In this document: positions 54,290-64,000 of the stretch, piece by piece
Position numbering within the stretch: position 1 is the stretch's first letter
Layout of the letters: every line of letters begins with the position of its first letter
Assembly (NCBI RefSeq): GCF_032884065.1
Contig: NC_088871.1
Location: 48,349,780 to 48,413,779, forward strand
Source of the DNA: Artemia franciscana
Lineage: Eukaryota; Arthropoda; Branchiopoda; Anostraca; Artemiidae
DNA length: 64,000 bases
Reading direction: 5' to 3'
Program-made: the position numbers and the translations under genes
Notes under the pieces: generated by a model
Told to the model about the DNA's origin: nothing
The model's database searches: none
The model's input: only the letters and a program-made list of their open reading frames with translations

Positions 54290-55390
54290 TACTTTAAACT
54301 TACAGCAGCATCAAGCCGCCAGAGGTTAACAAAGCTACGCACGCTCCTCCTCCATCCGAATCTATTCAAACCATGTCTCTTTACTCCCTCCCAAGAAGTC
54401 AATTTCTCTTAAACTTTTCCTTAAGACATCCTCCCGCCTCATTCTGGGATGACTTGCTTTTCGTTCGGCCCTGGACAGTTTGCCGACAAGGACAATCTTT
54501 GGCAATAAATCATCCTTCATTAGCAGAACTTGTCCTAGCCATCTTATTGTTTCTCGTATTTTAAACCTAAAAAGAGGGATTGAACAATATTTTTCAGACA
54601 GCTTACTGTTTGAGATACGGTCTGTCAGTCGGGTACCCAAAAAAATCCGTAAGGTGATTTCTTAGGGGAAAATCTAGCAAATCCTCCTCTGTGTTTCTGA
54701 GTTCTCACGCTTCAGAGCCATACTTGGCCACTGTCATCACTGTATCTTCCAATATTATAATTTTGGTACGCAAATTTATATTCCTATTCTTCGAAACTCT
54801 TTTCAGCTGTGAAAAAATCAAACTTGGCCTTGGCAATTCTACTTTTAAAATCTTCACTGCACGCACCATCCTTACTAATAATACCACCTAGGTAAGTGAA
54901 GATGTAAAATTGATCGATCTTCTGAATACCCAACATCACCTCTTCACCTATGCCTAGTCTTATTGAATGAGTGTTTTTTACATTAATTTTCAACCCCATT
55001 CTCGCACGCTGAACTCACATAACCTCTAAATGCTCATTCATTTTGCTAACACTTTCATCTAGAATGCTTGATTCATGAACATATTCTAAGTCTAGGAGAG
55101 TCTTATATCCCCATTTGAATCCGTGTTTTTCTATTGTCTTTGCTGAACTCCTTAGGACAAAGTCCATCTAAATGATCCACATAAGTGTGGATAGGCTACA
55201 ACTCTGCTTAACTCTTAATTTCAAGCAAATACAGCTACTAGCCTTATTTCCTACCTTAACGAAGCAATGTGATTCTCGTCCATAGCACTAATCATTTTGA
55301 TATATTTATCTGGTATATCATAGGATAGGAGTTTTTGGCAATTATCCAAGACGCGCTAAAATATCTCATTGGCCCTTTAATAGTAACAAT
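54290..55390 (-). pseudogene. RTE-like LINE, C-terminal half
   Basis: Minus-strand blocks in broken frames: LLSYDIPDKYIKMISAMDEN, a damaged active-site region, GLKINVKNTHSIRLGIGEE, FTYLGGIISKDGACSEDFKS (thumb), then an open C-terminal segment (54640-54362). That segment contains LTDRISNSKLSEKYCSIPLF, IRWLGQVLLMKDDLLPKIVL and RAERKASHPRMRREDVLRKS. This order is typical of the RTE-like LINE proteins of invertebrates. The family appears to be the same as that of 18650-19260, which supplies the missing N-terminal half. Confidence 0.82.
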
Positions 55391-55429
55391 CATGATATGC
55401 TATCTTAGATTTGGGCTTGCCGAGTTAAA

Positions 55430-56340
55430 AAATCAACTTAATTTGTACTCGAGAAGCTCTCAGCTTCTTTTTCTATAGACCAAGGCTTAACTCGATTTTG
55501 CATCAACTCTTTTCACAACCCGAGGTAGCTAATATGAACTAAGCTTGAACTTCACTCGCTTTCACACAAAATTTCACAATTTGGACATATATCGTTTTTG
55601 CTCCGACTCAGGATTTAGTTTGTTTTTGTACTTAGTTTGCTATTAGCTCATTCCTTTATCTGAATCCAAACTTAGCTTTTTTTGTATCGAATCAGAACTT
55701 GGATAGGTTTTTAGCTAGATGAGTCAGGAATTGGGTGGTTTCACAAAGTTTTGGCTAAATCTTCAGCTCAGATTAGATACTTTTGTCACAACGAGTAAAG
55801 GCAAGCAAGGCCGTTTTTTGTCAAGTATGTTTATAGATCTGACCTACCTTGTGTTCGGACCCGGTCAAGCTTAGCTCTTTGTACCAAGTTATTGTGTAGC
55901 TGGAGCTTGGCTTGTCTTTAAACCGGTTCGGACTTCATCTAGTGTTCATGCTGGGGTGTCACTTAGCCTGTTAGGCTTCAAGTCAATACGTGTGCTATTT
56001 GCGCACAGAAACAAGACTTCACTCGTCCTTGTTCCAGCAGAGGACATGGACCAAGTTTGAACAGATTTGGAAATTAGCTTATCTTGAAACCAAGGCAATT
56101 AAGCAGAGCAAACATGGCTAATTTTTACATGAGTCACAACTTAGCTTGTTTTTGCAGCGACAAACCAAAATTCGCTTGGCTTTAGCTAGTTTTAGCAAGT
56201 GATTCGGCACGTATATTTTTTTTTCTACAAAGTCAAGACTTAGGAATCGTGTGCATCAAGTCAGGATGTAGCTCCTTGTCAAGCCGGGTTAGTAGAAAAC
56301 TTGCCTTGTTTTTTTGCAAATTCAGAACTTTTTTTTAATA
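55430..56340. repeat. Degenerate periodic region (cagaacttagcttgttttt-like)
   Basis: Variants of a core such as actcaggatttagtttgttt, atccaaacttagctttttt, cacaacttagcttgttttt and caagacttaggaatc recur every 35 to 60 bp. No reading frame. Probably a decayed minisatellite. Confidence 0.5.
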
Positions 56341-56999
56341 ATTATCAGGTATTCGGTATGCCCTCCTTTGCTTGATTGGAATAATTGGAAGCCCCCCACC
56401 CTTCGGTCCCATGAGCTTTTTCTTTTTGAAGGCGTAATTCCAGAATTTCTATTCGTCTAAGTGAAATAATGATCTCAAAATATTATTCCAATGTTTGTTG
56501 GGCCTCAGTGGCGCCAGAGGGCTAGAAATGACATAGTGGATGGGGGAGCGTCCTCCAATACCTTTTTGAGCTTTGTAAGATTCAATATAGCTTTCAATTT
56601 AAAGCCGAATGAGTCTCCTTCCATCTTTTTACAACCAACCTCTGTAAAATGGCACAGAAAAAGACAGATCGTTCTATGTTAAGTCCACATTACGTAATTG
56701 AATCTGATCCATTGTAAAGTAGCGTACTTATAATTAGCTGGAGCATTGACAGAGTAACAGACGTTAAGGTTACATCGGTAATATTGGTGTGGCTTATTCT
56801 ATTGAACAATGTATTATGAATAAATGTATTGGTAGTTTTGGCATAGAAATGTTGTCAACTCCAATAGTTGTTATTAAAATAGCGCAATTACCAGTGTTTT
56901 AACACATTGTTGCTTATGCTAGTTTAACGATAAAATATGTTTTTCAGTCACTACATGGTACTATCTATAACTGTTTGTTACAGAATTGTATGATAATGT
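56341..56999. other. Anonymous sequence
   Basis: No gene recognised. Confidence 0.5.
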
Positions 57000-57640
57000 C
57001 CTTTTTAAGTGACCAAAAGACTGGAGGACCGCTAGACACCCCCTCTCACACGCCTCTTTCTCCCAAACATGTCTGACCAATATTTAGAGTTAGCCACTTG
57101 GTTCAGCATAGCTGAAAGGTCCAAGAACTATGCCTATTGGGATGACATGATGGGGATGAAATGAAGGGTGGTATATTGTCCCAATTGTCTATTGTTTAGA
57201 TATATTGTTTGTTATTTATAATTGGAAATTTTTTTCCTGGGAAAAATTTTCTGTGGGGCGAATTTTTGCAGGGGGAACCTTCAGTGGAAGATTTCCCGGG
57301 GTAAATTGTTCATGGAGGGGGGATATCCAGCAAGGTTTGAAAATCAATAAGAAATTAAACAAAAACAAATGATTATAAAAAGAGTTTTCCAATTGGAATA
57401 ATCCAGGGGAAATTTTCCGGGGGGAATTTTCAGAGAGAAAGGAATTGTTCAGGGGGAATATTAGGGGGAATTTTGTGCGAGAAGAATTTAACATGGTGGA
57501 ATTTCCCATATAAGAAATATATTCCCATATATTTCCCATATAAGAAGAATTTTTCGTAGGACAGGGAGAAGGAATTTCACAGAGAAAATTACCCACAGAG
57601 GGGAGAGGGAGATGGATTTCCAGGCAAGACTTAAAAAATG
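57000..57640 (-). repeat. Foldback-family tail fragment, degenerate
   Basis: ctttttaagtgaccaaaaga and ttcagcatagctg correspond to the family tail in reverse. The following G/A-rich stretch (ggggaaattttccgggggg type, 57230-57600) resembles 41500-41900. It includes a small duplication of tttcccatataagaa near 57503-57545. Confidence 0.6.
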
Positions 57641-58869
57641 GTCAAAATTTTCAATTGAATTCCTCTTTCTCGCATTTAACCTGGAAAGTGCAAGCAATTT
57701 CTATCAGATAATTAAATAAGAGCATTCTTTTATTATTGTTATTTTTTTTTATTGAAGCATTTCCATCGAACTCAATTCAGAAAACTTTTAGTGAATTCAC
57801 TTGCCATTATATGAAAGTGGAATTATTTTTTTTTTAATTTGTTGTATCTGGAAAAGTTTAAAAAATGTTTTATCATTGTTTGGTGAAATGATGTTCTCTC
57901 CTTCTACAGATTTGCCTAATATTGTCCTTGCAAAGATTATTGTTGAGCCTGCCATTGAACAAGACTTGGTTACATAGTCAAATGGTACCAGGGGGCCTAG
58001 CTTTGCTTGGTGAAGCAAACATTATACAGAATAACAGTAGCCAACGTATCTCTCCTCCTCCTCCTCCCCGTGGAAATTCGCGTCCCCATACCTTGATTCA
58101 CATACGGAAAAACCCTTTTGTGTAATTTTTTACATGTAATTTTACTGGGCTAACTTTACTAATAGGCATTAGAGACTCTAATGTAATTAGAGACATTGGA
58201 CATCGAAAAGATGTCCAATGCACCCCCCCCTCCAGTTGAAAATTATCCCCTTTTGTTTCGCCTAAAATTTTCCCATGGAGGGAATTCAAAATTCCCTCCA
58301 AGACTTCGTAATTCAAAACCTTTTGAATTACGAAGCCTTTTGTATCATTTTCTTAAGTTAGTTATACTGAAATTCATTTATTATTTCCTACTCAATTCTT
58401 GAAATAATGCCCCGAAACTGTTTTTTAATTTGGAATACCAAACTGTATTCGGCATTAACTATATTAAATCAAATAAAATAATATTTGCAATGGAACTATA
58501 GGTCAGTGTTAAACTTAAAATATATATAAATTATCCTGTACATTAGAGGGGCTGCCCTCCTGCTCCCTATATGCTAAAGTTTTGATAAATGATATAAACG
58601 CGTAATGAGATAAATGCAAACATATGTAAGGTATATAAAGCCATATACGGCCACACAAATTCTTGCGTAAACAATTTGAGCTATTTGGTAACTGATGTAT
58701 TTTGTATCATTTGCCTATCATAGTTCATAGGCAGCGCAATAGCACTGCCTAAATAAAGAGCAAAGTGGGCCACAATGTATTATTTATTTTTTTCTGATCA
58801 GGAACTTCGTATAGAAAGAGTCTTCGTAGAATCTTCGGAAGGAACTCATTCGATTAAAAATTTAAAGTC
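57641..58869. other. Anonymous sequence
   Basis: No gene. Contains an inverted repeat near 58300-58345 (attacgaag and cttcgtaat around aaccttttg-like text) and a weak foldback arm scrap near 58535-58575. Confidence 0.45.
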
Positions 58870-60230
58870 CGAGTGCCCTTTCTAAGAGCCGAAAGTAATT
58901 GGAGGGCAACCAGTACCCCTTAGGCCAATCATTTTACTAAATCTGTCTAATCAAAATTTTAACATAGCCATTATGTTTACTATAATTAAAAGGCATGGTA
59001 ATTACGGCTTTGCTGATGACAATCCCCCTTTATAGCCCTCACTTCAAGGGCTGTAAGTTATGTTAGTTGCCTATTATTAACATACAAGGTTTTTATCCAA
59101 GGGGCTGTTCATAAAAAAGTTCAGAGGGGGCTCATTCAATTGGATACCAGAAGTTCTAGTGCCTTTTTGAAGCGTCAAAATTAACTGAAGAGAAACTAGC
59201 ACCCCCATGCCCTCTTTTCGCCCAAATGTATCAGATCAAAATTTTTAGATGACCACTTTTTCAAAATTGTTCAAATATCATATAACAAGGCCTACAGGGC
59301 TAACACAGCCTCCAAGAGCCTAGGGACAAGGGTTGCAAGCTATGCCCCAGAGGCATACAAGTTGTTTATGGAATAGATGGTCGTGGAAATCAGAAGTTCT
59401 AGTGCCCTTTTTAAGAATTAAAAGTGATTGGAGGGTAAGTAGCCTCCCACGCCTTATTTCCCAAAAATGAACCCGATCAAATTTTAGGATGGTGTTTTTG
59501 TTCAAAATGGTCCAAAGATCATATAACTAGGCCTCCAGGACTTGTATGACCTCCCAGAGCCAGTGGGCAAGGGTTGTAAGTTATCTTTCGGGGTTATATA
59601 ATGTTTGTACGGAGTGGGTGGTCGTATAAGCTTCTGAGGGGATTCTTTTGATTTGAAATTGAAAGCTCTAGTTCCTTTTTTAAGAGTAAAAAATGATCGG
59701 AAGGCAGCCACTCCCCCCGCTCGCCCTTTTCCCCTAAATGCTTCTGATCAAAACTTTGAGACAGCCATTTTGTTCAAAATAGTCCAAAGCTCAAATAACT
59801 GTGGTTCCAATTTTGGCCATTCCCGCAGCCCTCGCAGCAAGGGCTATAAGTTGTGTTGGTTGCCCATTGACAAATACACAAAGTCCCTGTGGCAAAGGCT
59901 GTAACCTAAGCAAGTTGCCCATTGTTAACATATTGGACTGCTTCTGTAGAAGGACTGGTCGTATAAACTTTGGAGGGGGGAGATTTGGTTGAAAATTGAA
60001 AAGTCTAGTTTCTTTTTAATTGTCCTTTCAAAGTGTCAAAAGTGATTGGAGGGCAACTGCCCGTCAATTTTCCAAAAACATCGAATCAAAATCTTCAGAT
60101 AGCTATTTCGTTCAGTATAGTTGAAAAGCACAGTAACAATGTCTTCTGGGTCATCCCCCCATAACCCTCCGGGCAAGGGCATAAAGTCATACAGTGCGTC
60201 CCTTGTTTACATATAGTATTGTTTATTGAG
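58870..60230 (-). repeat. Degenerate tandem array related to the foldback tail
   Basis: Five units start near 58873, 59158, 59400, 59671 and 60025. Each runs agtgccctttttaag..., ttggagggcaa..., atcaaaattttgagatagcc..., ttgttcaaaatagtc..., then gcaagggctataagtt. The text is the complement of part of the foldback tail. Unit length varies from about 240 to 350 bp. Confidence 0.72.
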
Positions 60231-61902
60231 AAAGGTCGGCATGTTTCACCTTTTGTGTCCAAAAAAAGAAAGGTATTCAGGTGAACTTCTCAGAGAATAT
60301 TCGGGGGAGTGTTGAACTAAGTCAAAACACGTAATGTATATATGACTTGTCAAAAGGGTGTAACTCAAGAATGTCCGAGTGTTCTAATTTGAATGTTCTG
60401 GAAATTGTAAGGGGTTGATCAATTGACCGCAAAGGCAATATTTGAATGATAGCACTACTACTACTGCTGCTACAACTACTTAAACAGCTACAATTGCTGC
60501 TTCTATAGCAAGTGCTATCAAGGCTGAGGATATTGAAGTGAAAATTTCAGGAATGTTTAATGGAAAGTTGAACTAAAAAGAAAGGTACTATATGTATACA
60601 TATTGTCAAAAGGGTGTATCAGCAATTTCTTTGGAACGTCTTACGGTATCGAGCTGAAACTTCCAGGCATAATGAGGGGATGATCAACTGGCCAAAAGGG
60701 GGATGAAATTCGTAATGTTGCAACACCAAGAAATTAACTTATAGTGACTATTCAAAGACAATATAGTGCTACTTAGACTGGCGAGGAATTGGTTTAGAAC
60801 TTAATGTGTAGTCTGTTTGACGACTATGATAATACAGTGGCAAAGGGAATGTTTAAAAACTTCTTGGGGTAGAAACGTCCAAAATGTAAATTTCAAAAAA
60901 TATTAAATGATTTAATCTATTTACTCTTTGCTTGCGATATAACTACAAAGATTTTACATTCAGAAATTTGCTTAAATTTTTATCATCAGTGGAAGGTCAA
61001 TATTAATTGTTCATTCAATTAAGACTTTCGAATAAAATCATAAGTTACCCAATCATCCAAAGGAACAGTAGTTACTTGATATATGAACTGAGAGTCGTCC
61101 CCCTTTCACCCCAATTATAGCGCGAGTATCATTCGTGAAAGTTCCAAATTTCTTGAATTTTTTCTTTTTGTTCTGCTCAAAACATAGCTTCGCTCTTTAC
61201 TTTTGTAAAAAAAAATTGTTTTTCGGTACAAAGGTGACCGAAACAGGTAAATCAACAAGCCGTTTCTTTTTTGATACTTCGTGAAAAACGTAATTCTTTT
61301 TATCCCATGGCCTTTCTTAGTTAGTGCTTTCGATTTGAAGACACTGAGGTAATAGTCATACTTGCAAGGAAATTACGATCCAAGCTAAATCATTGGACAC
61401 AGTAGTTTTTAGAACCAGCCACTAAAACAAAAAAACTTCTATAAGCACTTATTAAGTTTCAGGATTGAAAGGGTTGAAGCCAAATCTAGGGTAGTCTAAA
61501 TACATAGGGGATTTCTGTCATCTCAATTCCCATTTTTTACGCAAAAGTTTAACTTTTAGATACAAATTCTTCGAGAAAAAGCGCTTCTTTAAATGCATAT
61601 TCTTTTGATAATAAAATAAAATTTTCCTAAATAAGAGAGTATTATTGCTTCCCTTTTAGAACTGAATTCAAAATTTTTACCAAAATTTTTTGACATTTGT
61701 AAAGCTAACATTTAAGCTAGAAATTATTATCTCCAAAATAAGAGCTTAGCTCTCATCCTTCTTAACCTCGATATTGCACGGTTCATCCTATTTTCATCTG
61801 TATACAAATTCATCAGAATGTAGGAAGATCAAAGAGTAAATTCATATTCATTTTCATATTCATGTATTAATCTAAAGTCCTTCTCAATTAAAGCTTAAGA
61901 AA
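60231..61902. other. Anonymous sequence
   Basis: About 1.7 kb without a recognised gene. Two short related stretches (gtatatatgacttgtcaaaaggg near 60337 and atgtatacatattgtcaaaa near 60590) suggest an old duplication. Confidence 0.5.
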
Positions 61903-62133
61903 TTGACCAAAAAATGCACTTTCAAGGCTTTAGCTTCTTCATATAAGTTCTGTTGGCGTCCACGAAAAAATGGAACAATGATGCATTCTATAGCCGTCGG
62001 TCTTATTGGACTAATTGTAATGGTTCATTTTTTCTTGGCTACCTGTAAGCTGACGGAGGGTGTTATACCGTGTGCCAATCGCTGTGTGTTAGCAAAAATG
62101 GTCGCATCCGCACCTTATAAAATTTTAAGATAA
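61903..62133 (+). CDS. Hypothetical small protein with a hydrophobic segment
   Basis: Not recognised. From the internal methionine at 61981 the protein has a strongly hydrophobic segment (HSIAVGLIGLIVMVHFFLAT) followed by two spaced cysteines (PCANRC). It could be a signal peptide and short mature part, or a single membrane helix. Seventy-six codons in total. It has no neighbour that suggests a role and may be a chance frame. Confidence 0.2.
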   Translation: MTKKCTFKALASSYKFCWRPRKNGTMMHSIAVGLIGLIVMVHFFLATCKLTEGVIPCANRCVLAKMVASAPYKILR

Positions 62134-63183
62134 ACACAATAGAAAAAACTGTTTTTTTCTGGAACTGAATGTACGGTAGATTCGAAAACGAATCTTAAGG
62201 CCGCTAGTAAGGGAGCTTAAGGCCGCAAAATTATAAAATTTTGGTCCTGTCGGATGAAGTCCACTATGTCAAATGAAAAACGGATACGACATTTTTGTCG
62301 TCGGTTTTACTGCTAAGGCAGTTTTGAACAAAATGCAGGACCGCACTTATGTTCCTTTTCCACTTCGTCACAGCAATATTTCGTCAAAGTTTTCGCAGGA
62401 ATACCCAAAGCTTATCTTGGAGCTTGAACAAGGCATTTCTACCCTTTTGTACTTTGCTTTTTTAAAATGGATTCTAATCTAAATGATTATAACCCAACTT
62501 CAGAAATTTCAATTACTCGGTAAAAAAAAGAAGCAAGGTAACTGATGAGGACATTGCTGATTTTCTTTTCTTCGTCTCAGCTATTTCGATGAGGGAAGAG
62601 GTTTTGCAGCTTTTTTTCTGGGCTTGCTGTCTATACTTCAATAGAAGGGGGTTGTTGACTCTACCTATGCTTCCAAAAACGTGCTTGTCTTACTCCACAT
62701 ATAGTGTGGACATAAACTTGTTGACTCACTTCACATCTTTGATTTTTTTTTTATTGGAATAGCAGGTTTGAAATCCAACAACTTAGGGACCACAAGACAC
62801 TCAACCACTTTAGTGGGAGAAGTGTCTTTCTTTGCCTTAAGTTTTTCTTCACAGGAATGTTTATTTCAAAAACTGATTCATCAAAAAACAACAGTTTGTA
62901 ACCGACTCTTTTCGAGTAGTCTAATGTAAGGCAAGGTCTTATGTAAATTGAAGTCTTATAACTTCGGGAAATGGATATAAGTGAACTTATAGATCTTGGG
63001 AGGACTGGAGAAAATTCGGCACTTTGTTAATTTGATTGATGATGTAAAGGGCTTTTTGCTAACTTTTATGGGCTGCTTCACCAAGCCCAGTGGCGTGTGT
63101 ACTTCAGAATACTTCAGACTTCTTTCAATACATTTATGGACTATATTTACTTCCTGTATGTTCGAGTGACTTGGTTGTTACTT
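62134..63183. other. Anonymous sequence with a weak protein scrap
   Basis: At 62230-62480 (+) the text LVLSDEVHYV, then KNGYDIFVVGFTAKA after a stop, faintly recalls a DDE-type transposase strand, but it is too short to call. Nothing else recognised. Confidence 0.35.
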
Positions 63184-63519
63184 TTAACAGTCTAACGTAC
63201 TTACAAAGTACATTCTGCGCAGCGAAGCTCTTGACTGAATATCAGTTCTATACTGAACATAAATCTGCCCAAGAGATTGTTTCAGAAACTTCAGAATAGG
63301 TAGACGGAATTCTTTCAACCGCCAGGGTATTTCGACACCACTTGCTATATCGTTTGCTTCTCGATCTGCAATTATTTTAGGCCACACTACGGAGTGCACT
63401 TCTTCTATATATTCACCAGAAGCCCAATTATACGAGATTACACGTGTCAAGTTGTTTGAAATTTTTCTGTTGTAGGAAAATGATGAAGCATTACCACGAG
63501 AAAGCGAAGGGCAAAGCAT
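63184..63519 (-). CDS. Hypothetical 111-codon frame, possible relic
   Basis: Not recognised. It contains IPWRLKEFRLPILKFLKQSL and RTDIQSRASLRRMYFV, a basic amphipathic stretch with protein-like composition. No domain assigned and no start context. Most likely a transposon relic. Confidence 0.25.
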   Translation of the reverse strand: MLCPSLSRGNASSFSYNRKISNNLTRVISYNWASGEYIEEVHSVVWPKIIADREANDIASGVEIPWRLKEFRLPILKFLKQSLGQIYVQYRTDIQSRASLRRMYFVSTLDC

Positions 63520-63929
63520 AGAACTGGTGTGGAACTATTAGCCCTATCCTTTTCCTCTCTAGTCTCAGCCTTTCTAATGGCCTGTCATTCAGTACTCTTC
63601 ATTTTAGGCTCTAGAAGCTCAATACCGATGTTTGTCGACATGTTTGTCCTCGCTCCTGTCACTTTAGTCCTTCTTAAGCTTATGAAAGTTCAGATTGTAA
63701 TTTGGTTCAAAATATTCCTATAAATTATTAAAGATACTGATATTTTTCCTTTATCACTACAAACGTTTAGGGCAAAGTTTTCAGGCTTTCTGTGACAGGT
63801 CCATCAAAAAACGTATGGAAGGAGCAGAGAAAAAGGGAGACTCTTTAAACTAGGTTCCTTTCATTCCAGACGATATTTTGGACAATGTGGACAACATCCA
63901 TACTGTAAACGCCGTAGAATGAAAGGATA
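63520..63929. other. Anonymous sequence
   Basis: No gene recognised; the short frame at 63529-63723 has no support. Confidence 0.5.
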
Positions 63930-64000
63930 TAGGTAAACTATAGGTAACTATAGGTAAACTATAGGTAATAGGTAAACTATAGGTAACTATAGGTAAACTA
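63930..64000. repeat. aactataggt tandem repeat at the window end
   Basis: About seven units of (ta)ggtaaactataggtaact type, continuing past the window edge. Confidence 0.9.

Noticed and set aside
57216..57596. 126-codon minus-strand frame
   Set aside because: Translation of G/A-rich low-complexity foldback-tail text with repeated Asn-Ser-Phe-Pro words; no domain.
62230..62482. DDE-transposase-like scrap (LVLSDEVHYV)
   Set aside because: Too short, interrupted by a stop, and no other conserved block could be found around it.
1..64000. CRISPR arrays, bacterial operons or viral genomes
   Set aside because: No array of uniform direct repeats with unique spacers, no ribosome-binding-site pattern, and the coding remnants are of eukaryotic transposons and one spliced animal gene.

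Overview
This is eukaryotic, very probably arthropod, nuclear DNA: AT-rich, almost free of host coding sequence and crowded with nested, broken transposable elements. The only confident host gene piece is the last coding exon of a nicotinic acetylcholine receptor alpha-type subunit (12810-13007, +), which reads like arthropod subunits. From memory the Helitrons and the foldback repeat family resemble those of the brine shrimp Artemia; I could not check this. Two runs of exactly 100 N (30148-30247, 49001-49100) are scaffold joins, so the window is made of three contigs.

Contig 1 (1-30147). A zinc-knuckle non-LTR retrotransposon (LINE A, 1-6314) is split by a second, 5'-truncated LINE (LINE B, 2045-4780) flanked by a 13-bp target duplication. 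A decayed reverse transcriptase (7050-7960, -) and several short repeats follow. The receptor exon is preceded by three 128-bp tandem units, each carrying its own copy of the exon's splice acceptor. Then come foldback repeats with a terminal hairpin (14785-15990, 16635-17075), two more broken reverse transcriptases, and a Helitron (19790-24793 plus 28587-28790) into whose 3' end a second Helitron (24794-28586) is inserted.

Contig 2 (30248-49000). The first 3.7 kb and the last 3.1 kb are near-identical direct copies that end exactly at the two gaps. Each holds a foldback repeat interrupted by the same LINE fragment. Between them lie more foldback copies, including a head-to-head pair, a 94-codon reading frame with an internal duplication, and two adjacent minus-strand Helitrons, one with a compound minisatellite.

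Contig 3 (49101-64000). It opens inside a roughly 2.9-kb minus-strand pseudogene of a large uncharacterised animal protein family. A tRNA-derived SINE with target duplications, another LINE fragment, a degenerate periodic region, a degenerate tandem array related to the foldback family, and largely anonymous sequence follow.

Apart from the receptor exon, and perhaps one or two small frames, nothing here looks like a working host gene. Every transposon protein has stops or frameshifts except LINE A ORF1, which is open throughout the part visible here.
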